From the NCBI GenBank assembly GCA_945867155.1, contig CAMBHL010000005.1:1-64000 (forward strand): DNA of 64,000 nucleotides, read 5' to 3'. This DNA is from an uncultured Eubacteriaceae bacterium. Lineage in GTDB: Bacteria > Bacillota > Clostridia > Eubacteriales > Eubacteriaceae. Of this stretch, positions 58,881 to 64,000 are shown piece after piece. The translations under genes were made by a program, and so were the position numbers. The notes below the pieces were generated by a model. The model had not been told where the DNA came from. It did not search any database and saw only the letters and a program-made list of their open reading frames with translations. The stretch's first letter is position 1. Every line of letters begins with the position of its first letter.

Positions 58881-60440
58881 TTAGTGAATCACCAGGCCGA
58901 TCATCGGGAAGACGTAGCAGATGACGCCTGCGATGACCACGAAAAGCAGACAGTATTTCGCGACTTTGCGCAGCACCACGCTTTCGGAACCGGCGAGGGC
59001 CACGGCAGAAGTCCCAATGGCAATGCCCTGGGGACTGATCATCTTGCCGATGCCGGCGCCCAGTTCGTTAGCAGCACACAGCCAAGCCGGGTTGGCGCCG
59101 ATAGCCTGGGCCGTCTGGCGCTGGAGATCGCCGAACAGCACGGACGTCGAGGTCCCAGAACCGGTGACGAAGGCGCCGATGGTGCCGATGAGCGGCGAGA
59201 TAATCGGGAAAGCGGTTCCCGTTGCGGCGACGAGGACGGCGGCGATTTCGCCGGTCATGCCGCTGTGGGTCATGATCTTCGCCAGCGCAAGCACCGAGCA
59301 GATCGTGACGATGGTTTTCCAGTTGCCGGTGACGGTCTTCACAAAGACCCGCCCGAGGGTTGAGCCCTTGGCGCCCTGGGCCAGGCCGCCGATGATGGCC
59401 GCGATGAAGATCAAAACGCCCGGGGTGTTGATCCACGTGAAGGTCAAAGGCGATGCGCCCTTGCCGTTATAAATCGTCACCGCCGACGCGATCTTGGACA
59501 GCGGATCGTGGATAAACGGCACGAGGCTTGAGGTGATGACCAGAATCACGAAGATCAGGATGAAAGGCAGCCACGCGTTGACAGCCGAACCGAAAGTCAG
59601 TTTTTCAGTGGAGAGCTGACTCGAATCCGACACGGTGGAATATTCCTGGGGCACTTCGCGGTCCCGCATCTTCCGGGCCATGAGAATGGTCACGGCCATG
59701 CAGACGATGGAGCCGACGATGTTCGGCAGTTCCGCGCCGACGAAACGGCCGACGATGAAGCACGGCAGCGTGAAGGCCAAAGACGAGACGATGGTGATGC
59801 CCCACACGCCTTTCATGGCTTTGGCGCCCTTGCCGAGGATCATGACCGCGATGATCGGCGAAATGAACATAATGACGCATTCGATGAGGGCCACATTCGC
59901 CGAAAGCGATGTCGCTGATAAACCTGTGACAGCGGCCATGGTCGTCGTCGGAACCCCGACGGAGCCGAAGGCGGTCGGCGTCGAGTTGATCACCAGGCAG
60001 GCTACAACGGTCGGGATCGGGTCAAAGCCCAGCCCCACGAGAATGGAAGCCGGAATGGCCACGGCGGTGCCGAAGCCGGCCATGCCTTCCATGAAGTTGC
60101 CGAAGCCCCAGGCGATGATTAAAAGCAGGATGCGCTGGTCAGTGGACACCGACGCGAGCATCGCCTTGATCTTGTCCATCGCCCCGGTTTCCAGGGTGAT
60201 GTTGTAGGTGAATAACGCCGCGATGATGACCAGAATGATCGGCCACAAAGCGTTGAGTACCCCTTCAAGGGCCGCCGTCGCCACGTTTGAGCCAGAGCTG
60301 TTAAAGGCGGCCATGGCGATCACCGCGCCGATGACCAGCGCGATGAGGCAGGCCTGATAGCCCGGCATCTTCATGACAGCGAGGGCAATGATGAGCCAGA
60401 TAATTGGAATGAGTGCCAGCAGAAATAAACCAAAATTCAT
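58881..60440 (-). CDS. lctP: L-lactate permease
   Basis: A 519-aa membrane transporter of the LctP family with about 13 helices. GNFMEGMAGFGTAVAIPASIL, NSTPTAFGSVGVP and FVTGSGTSTSVLFG are signature motifs. It imports lactate (or glycolate) with protons. GGGGG precedes the ATG. It is divergent from the GntR-type regulator gene, and its promoter spacer holds the operator. Confidence 0.94.
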   Translation of the reverse strand: MNFGLFLLALIPIIWLIIALAVMKMPGYQACLIALVIGAVIAMAAFNSSGSNVATAALEGVLNALWPIILVIIAALFTYNITLETGAMDKIKAMLASVSTDQRILLLIIAWGFGNFMEGMAGFGTAVAIPASILVGLGFDPIPTVVACLVINSTPTAFGSVGVPTTTMAAVTGLSATSLSANVALIECVIMFISPIIAVMILGKGAKAMKGVWGITIVSSLAFTLPCFIVGRFVGAELPNIVGSIVCMAVTILMARKMRDREVPQEYSTVSDSSQLSTEKLTFGSAVNAWLPFILIFVILVITSSLVPFIHDPLSKIASAVTIYNGKGASPLTFTWINTPGVLIFIAAIIGGLAQGAKGSTLGRVFVKTVTGNWKTIVTICSVLALAKIMTHSGMTGEIAAVLVAATGTAFPIISPLIGTIGAFVTGSGTSTSVLFGDLQRQTAQAIGANPAWLCAANELGAGIGKMISPQGIAIGTSAVALAGSESVVLRKVAKYCLLFVVIAGVICYVFPMIGLVIH

Positions 60441-60466
60441 AATCTTCCCCCTTTGAATTTTGCAAC

Positions 60467-60484
60467 GACGTTTTTGTAAACGTC
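60467..60484. repeat. Hairpin in the lctP leader
   Basis: GACGTTT-TTGT-AAACGTC, a perfect 7-bp stem between the lctP start site and its ATG. Confidence 0.45.
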
Positions 60485-60497
60485 TACCAATAACTTT

Positions 60498-60526
60498 AGT
60501 ATATATTGGTCAGACCAATTTGTCAA
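60498..60526 (-). promoter_or_regulatory. Promoter of lctP
   Basis: On minus, perfect TTGACA (60521-60526), 17-bp spacer and TATACT (60498-60503). The whole spacer is filled by the operator. Confidence 0.85.
60505..60519. promoter_or_regulatory. Lactate-regulon operator at lctP
   Basis: Perfect palindrome ATTGGTC-A-GACCAAT lying exactly between -35 and -10 of lctP, so a bound protein would exclude RNA polymerase. It is also upstream of the regulator gene and could serve autoregulation. Confidence 0.9.
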
Positions 60527-60663
60527 TGCTCTTTCCCGGCTTTATGAAATTTTTCTATCTTTTTATGACGAATTTTTCCATAATTTTTACCTGCTTTTGG
60601 TTTAAAATAGAATCATTAATGACAGATTATCATCAAATATCACCGAAGGGAGGTGGCGCGACC

Positions 60664-61380
60664 ATGGCCACCAAAAATTCCAATACCTCCCGGGCCTTTC
60701 AGACCGTCATCGAACGCATCCAGACCCAGTTTCAGAACAAGACTTTAAAGCCCGGGGACAGACTGCCGCCGGAACGGCAGATGGCCGAAGATCTCGGCGT
60801 CTCCCGGGCCACGATCCGGGAAGCGATCCGCGCCCTGGAAATGATCGGCATGGTGCAGAGCCGCCAAGGTGAAGGCAATTTTATCAGCGACCGCCTGGAC
60901 CTGGCGCTGATTCAGCCCATGACCATGTCCTTTTATCTCGGGAACGGCTCCCTTTACGACATTCACCATTTCAGACAGAGCCTCGAGGTCGAAGCGACTT
61001 ACCTCGCGGCAAAAGACCCGACCCCCGAACTCTGCGGCCATCTGAGCCGCCTTGTGGACGGCATGGAAACCGCCCCGGACGTGCCCACGTCCGCCGCCCT
61101 CGACGACGACTTTCACCACGCCATCGCCAAGGCCTCGGACAACTGCCTGATCCGCGACGCCCTGACCGCCGCGACATCGCTGCTCGACACGGTGCGCCGC
61201 CGGGCCCGCATCGCCATCATCATGCGCGAAAAAGACGAAGGGGACGCCCTGTGCTTCCAGCACCGGCGCATCGCCGACGCCATCGCCGAAAAAGATCCGC
61301 CCCTGGCCCGCAAGCGCATGCTCGAACACATGCTCTACGTTGAAGACTTTCTTGACGACATCACGGCGGACGAATCTTGA
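60664..61380 (+). CDS. GntR-family (FadR/LldR branch) regulator of lactate genes
   Basis: A 238-aa repressor. The winged helix (about 8-75) has LKPGDRLPPERQMAEDLGVSRATIREAI-type sequence, ending in RQGEGNFI. The C-terminal FCD domain (about 95-225) carries the likely metal/ligand residues in DDDFHHAI and FQHRRIADAI. Its position beside lctP and the operator class point to lactate as the inducer. The ATG at 60664 is preceded by GGGAGGT; upstream in-frame codons lack family character. A strong terminator follows. Confidence 0.9.
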   Translation: MATKNSNTSRAFQTVIERIQTQFQNKTLKPGDRLPPERQMAEDLGVSRATIREAIRALEMIGMVQSRQGEGNFISDRLDLALIQPMTMSFYLGNGSLYDIHHFRQSLEVEATYLAAKDPTPELCGHLSRLVDGMETAPDVPTSAALDDDFHHAIAKASDNCLIRDALTAATSLLDTVRRRARIAIIMREKDEGDALCFQHRRIADAIAEKDPPLARKRMLEHMLYVEDFLDDITADES

Positions 61381-61395
61381 GTTGTCAACCGCATC

Positions 61396-61421
61396 AAACC
61401 GGCTTCCCGCCGGTTTTTATT
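61396..61421 (+). terminator. Terminator of the lactate regulator gene
   Basis: AAACCGGC-TTCCC-GCCGGTTT followed by TTATTTT. Confidence 0.88.
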
Positions 61422-61499
61422 TTACCCGATTTCCCGGCGATTTATGCTATAATGAATTTGACTCATTAAAGTATAAAATAAAAATAAGGAGAAAAAATC

Positions 61500-62174
61500 A
61501 TGAAATGCCCACACTGCGGCGCCCCTCTGGGGGACAGCCAGCCTTTCTGCACGAACTGCGGCGCGCCGAACCCGAACGCCCATTCCAGCACCGCGGGCAG
61601 CGGCCATGAAACGGTCACGCAGCCGGCCAAACGCGAAAGCCCGGCGGAAAACAACACGGCGGTCATCGTCACCGCCATCATCTGCGCCGCGGCCGTCGCC
61701 GTCTTCGCCATGTATTTCCTCGTCTTTAAGCCCAAAACCCAGACGGCTTCAAGCGCCGGCTCTTCGAAGACGGCCCAGTCTGAAAGTTCAGACGCGTCTT
61801 CATCGAATACGTCGTTTTCATCAAACGCTTCGTCTGGAACGTCCAGCCGTTCTTCGTCTTCTTCTTCAAATTCAAATTGGATGAACCGGAGCTACATCAT
61901 TCCCTATTCGACGACCGAGTACCTGTCCTCGAGCGACATCGCCGGATTTTCAGCCAAGGAATGCAATTACGCCCTCAACGAAATTTACGCCCGGGAAGGC
62001 CGGCGGTTCAGATCGACGGAGCTGCAGAATTATTTTGACAGCAAATCCTGGTACAGCGGGACGATCGACCCCGATTATTTTGACGAAAACGCCATCCTGT
62101 CCGGCGTGGAACAGAACAACGTCGAATTCCTCCGGGACGCCATGAACGCCCGGGGCGGCTACACCCCCCAGTGA
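61500..62174 (+). CDS. Zinc-ribbon, membrane-anchored YARHG-domain protein
   Basis: A 224-aa protein: N-terminal zinc ribbon with CPHC (3-6) and CTNC (17-20), a membrane helix at about 57-78, a Ser-rich linker (about 85-125), and a C-terminal YARHG domain (about 133-215) with YSTTEYLSSSDIAG, NEIYAREGRRF and YFDSKSWYSGTI; the name-giving YARHG is YAREG here. Similar proteins occur widely in Clostridia with unknown role at the cell surface. AAGGAG precedes the ATG. The stop overlaps the start of the amidase gene (GTGA). Confidence 0.88.
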   Translation: MKCPHCGAPLGDSQPFCTNCGAPNPNAHSSTAGSGHETVTQPAKRESPAENNTAVIVTAIICAAAVAVFAMYFLVFKPKTQTASSAGSSKTAQSESSDASSSNTSFSSNASSGTSSRSSSSSSNSNWMNRSYIIPYSTTEYLSSSDIAGFSAKECNYALNEIYAREGRRFRSTELQNYFDSKSWYSGTIDPDYFDENAILSGVEQNNVEFLRDAMNARGGYTPQ

Positions 62175-62986
62175 GCAGGCGCGTCATGAAACACCAGAAC
62201 CTCATCGTGGCGGTGCTCATCGTGATCATCGCCGTGCTGATCGGCGCCGTCGCCTTCGACATCCACGCCAGAAACACCGCCGCTTCAACGAAAAAAACCT
62301 CTAAAAAATCAAGCCAGACTTCTGCAGCTTCAGATCAAGCCAAGACGACCCAGACGGCCGCCCAGAAGACGATCGTCCTCGACCCGGGGCACTCCGCCGT
62401 CATGCCGTCGGGAAATGAAGCCATCGGACCGGGATCGAGCGAAACCAAGGCCAAGGACATGGTCGGCACCAAAGGGGTCGCCACCGGCGTCACCGAGTAC
62501 GACTTCATGCTGAATCTCGCGAATGCGCTCAAGCCCGAGCTCGAAAAACGGGGCTACAACGTCGTGCTGACCCGTACGGACAGCAGCTCCGCCCATTCGT
62601 GCATCGATCGGGCCCAGGTCGCCAACGACAACCACGCCGACGCCTTCATCCGCCTCCACGCCAATGCCGCCGAAAGTGCGGCCCCGGAAGGCGCCATGAC
62701 CATCAACATCACGGCGAACAACCCCTACACCAAGGCAACGTACACCCAGTGCCGGAAGCTGTCGGACTGCGTGCTCGATGCCTACTGCAGCGCCACCGGC
62801 GCGAAGCGCGAGGGCGTCTCCGAGCGGGACGACCTGACCGGCAACAACTGGGCGACCGTGCCGACGACCCTCATCGAAGTCGGCTACATGACAAACCCGG
62901 ACGAAGACAAGCGGATGCAGACCGACGCCTACCAGGCTAAAATGGTCCAGGGCATCGCGAACGGCATCGATCAGTTTTTTAAATAA
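62171..62986 (+). CDS. N-acetylmuramoyl-L-alanine amidase (Amidase_3)
   Basis: A 271-aa envelope enzyme that cleaves the amide between muramic acid and the peptide. A membrane anchor (about 10-33) and Lys/Ser/Thr-rich linker lead to the catalytic domain: LDPGHS (zinc His), VTEYDF (zinc Glu), RLHAN (zinc His) and IEVGYMTNPDED (catalytic Glu). The GTG at 62171 overlaps the previous stop and suggests coupling; the ATG at 62186 is the alternative. Pairing with a YARHG protein suggests joint wall remodelling. Confidence 0.88.
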   Translation: MSRRVMKHQNLIVAVLIVIIAVLIGAVAFDIHARNTAASTKKTSKKSSQTSAASDQAKTTQTAAQKTIVLDPGHSAVMPSGNEAIGPGSSETKAKDMVGTKGVATGVTEYDFMLNLANALKPELEKRGYNVVLTRTDSSSAHSCIDRAQVANDNHADAFIRLHANAAESAAPEGAMTINITANNPYTKATYTQCRKLSDCVLDAYCSATGAKREGVSERDDLTGNNWATVPTTLIEVGYMTNPDEDKRMQTDAYQAKMVQGIANGIDQFFK

Positions 62987-63013
62987 AATCGAATGGACAG
63001 AAAGGACGCTATC

Positions 63014-63820
63014 ATGAACATTTTACTCTCCAACGACGACGGTTTTGATGCTCCGGGCATTCACGCCCTGGCGCAGGAAATGAAAAAGCTCGGCCACCTT
63101 GTCATCTCCGCTCCGGCGGACCCCCAGTCGGCCAAATCCCATTCCAAAGCCGTCCGGGGACAGCTCAAAGTCCACGCCGAACCCTTCGAGGCGGGCGATC
63201 CCGCGCTTCAGGACGGCTACCGGGTCTACGGCACCCCCTACGACAGTGTGGACGTGGCCCTGCGCGCCCTGCTCACCACCCCTGAAACCCGGCCGGACCT
63301 CGTGGTCACCGGCATCAACCACGGCTCCAACGTCGCCTACGACATTCTGCACTCGGGCACCATTGGCGCGTCCTCGGCGGCCCGGTTTAACGGCATTCCG
63401 GTCATCGCCATGTCCTTAAACGGCGGCGCCCGGTACGACTACCGCTACTCGGCGAAATACGCCTTAAAAATCGCGAAGTGGTTTGTCAACCAGCCCGACA
63501 ACACCGACTACATCCTGTCGGTCAACACGCCGAACTGCCCCGAATCCGACATCAAAGGCACCATCGTGTCCCGCATGGGCCACCGTCACAATTACATCAA
63601 CTCCTACGCGAAAACCCCGGGGGAAGACGAAAATACGATGTACTTCGACATGCAGGTCGCTCCGAATCATCAGGACACGGACGAGGATTTGAGCTACGAC
63701 GATTACGCCGTCAACCACGGCTATGTCGTGATCACGCCCCTGGACATGGACGTGACGGATTTTTCCCGCCTCGAGCGTTTTATCCCGCTGACGGACACGG
63801 TCTTAAACCCCGAAGTTTAA
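63014..63820 (+). CDS. surE: 5'/3'-nucleotidase SurE
   Basis: A 268-aa phosphatase of nucleoside monophosphates. The metal site is formed by LLSNDDG (4-10), the Ser in AKSHS and the Asn in GINHGSN; HSGTIGASSAA is also typical. The ATG at 63014 has AAAGGA 9 nt before it; the in-frame ATG at 62993 is rejected. It is 27 bp after the amidase gene and ends at a terminator, so the three genes from 61500 form one unit. Confidence 0.93.
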   Translation: MNILLSNDDGFDAPGIHALAQEMKKLGHLVISAPADPQSAKSHSKAVRGQLKVHAEPFEAGDPALQDGYRVYGTPYDSVDVALRALLTTPETRPDLVVTGINHGSNVAYDILHSGTIGASSAARFNGIPVIAMSLNGGARYDYRYSAKYALKIAKWFVNQPDNTDYILSVNTPNCPESDIKGTIVSRMGHRHNYINSYAKTPGEDENTMYFDMQVAPNHQDTDEDLSYDDYAVNHGYVVITPLDMDVTDFSRLERFIPLTDTVLNPEV

Positions 63821-63830
63821 CGCTATAAAA

Positions 63831-63862
63831 AAAACTGATGTCATAGGGCATCAGTTTTAATT
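63831..63862. terminator. Terminator after surE
   Basis: AAAACTGATG-TCATAGGG-CATCAGTTTT followed by AATTTT; A-run on the left makes it usable for the convergent gene too. Confidence 0.85.
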
Positions 63863-63868
63863 TTAAAT

Positions 63869-64000
63869 TTAATTTTTGGATTCGCTCTGCTGTTCGGCTT
63901 CCACCTCTTCGGTGATGCGGCACAATTCCCACAGCAGGTTGATGAGCTGGTCCGTCTTGGCTTTGCCCAGGCGCGCCGCCGCTGTGTCGAGGGGCGTGTC
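63869..64000 (-). CDS. C-terminal end of an unidentified gene (partial)
   Basis: An open minus-strand frame of 43 codons runs from the right edge to a TAA at 63869. It ends LGKAKTDQLINLLWELCRITEEVEA... and is helical and charged. Convergent with surE with a shared terminator. The rest lies outside the window and I cannot assign a family. Confidence 0.6.
   Translation of the reverse strand, partial: DTPLDTAAARLGKAKTDQLINLLWELCRITEEVEAEQQSESKN

Overview
The window reads as chromosomal DNA of an anaerobic low-temperature-signal Firmicute (class Clostridia, probably Eubacteriaceae or a close relative). Genes are GC-rich with strong AGGAGG-type ribosome sites, intergenic DNA is AT-rich with consensus sigma-A promoters at 17-bp spacing, and the gene set is typical of such anaerobes: class III fructose-1,6-bisphosphatase, A-type flavodiiron protein, Veg, UppP, PTS-dependent dihydroxyacetone kinase, lactate permease with a nickel-dependent lactate racemase, and a 2-hydroxyacyl-CoA-dehydratase-type iron-sulfur protein with its activator. 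The species assignment is inference.

Layout. 0-0.25 kb: two leftward consensus promoters that look like the start of an rRNA operon lying off the left edge. 0.5-3.9 kb: Rrf2 regulator and a His-rich Zn/Cd/Pb efflux ATPase behind an ArsR/SmtB-type operator. 3.9-9.9 kb: a polyol-type module made of a xylulokinase-like FGGY kinase, two GpsA-like polyol-phosphate dehydrogenases and two SorC-family regulators with a shared operator. 9.9-15 kb: TPP-riboswitch-controlled thiT, an alpha/beta hydrolase, a triosephosphate-isomerase-like gene divergent from dhaM-dhaK-dhaL. 15-19.6 kb: lemA-DUF2207, a cupin, azlCD. 19.7-31.6 kb: a lower-GC defence island with a complete type I restriction-modification operon (hsdM-hsdS-small membrane protein-hsdR), an unrecognised 477-aa protein flanked by a degenerate 150-bp repeat, a methyltransferase/specificity-like fusion with a degenerate catalytic motif plus a small partner, and a truncated IS200-type transposase. 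31.7-34.2 kb: gldA and larA. 34.3-40.9 kb: a nfo-CDF-hypothetical-pncB-Sua5 operon and a degenerate GGDEF protein. 41-47.6 kb: mntP, an EamA transporter, a two-gene dehydratase/double-cubane-type iron-sulfur system with fused activator, and uppP. 47.6-48.3 kb: two small ORFs and tRNA-Val. 48.5-54.4 kb: fbp, degV, veg, pheA, a MATE exporter. 54.5-61.4 kb: acyl-CoA dehydrogenase, FAD-linked lactate dehydrogenase, fprA, lactate permease and its GntR-type regulator. 61.5-64 kb: zinc-ribbon/YARHG protein, amidase, surE and the end of one more gene.

How the parts connect. Lactate use is the clearest circuit: the same ATTGGTC-N-GACCAAT operator sits at the promoters of larA, the FAD-linked lactate dehydrogenase and the permease/regulator pair, although larA is 23 kb away. 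The second theme is three- and four-carbon polyol metabolism: FGGY kinase, two NAD(P)-type polyol-phosphate dehydrogenases, an aldose/ketose-phosphate isomerase of the triosephosphate-isomerase fold, DhaKLM and a GldA-type dehydrogenase could together make a glycerol/tetritol route; the substrate is not proven by sequence. The third is the defence island, whose M-S-like fusion, its small partner and the 477-aa protein have no function I can name.
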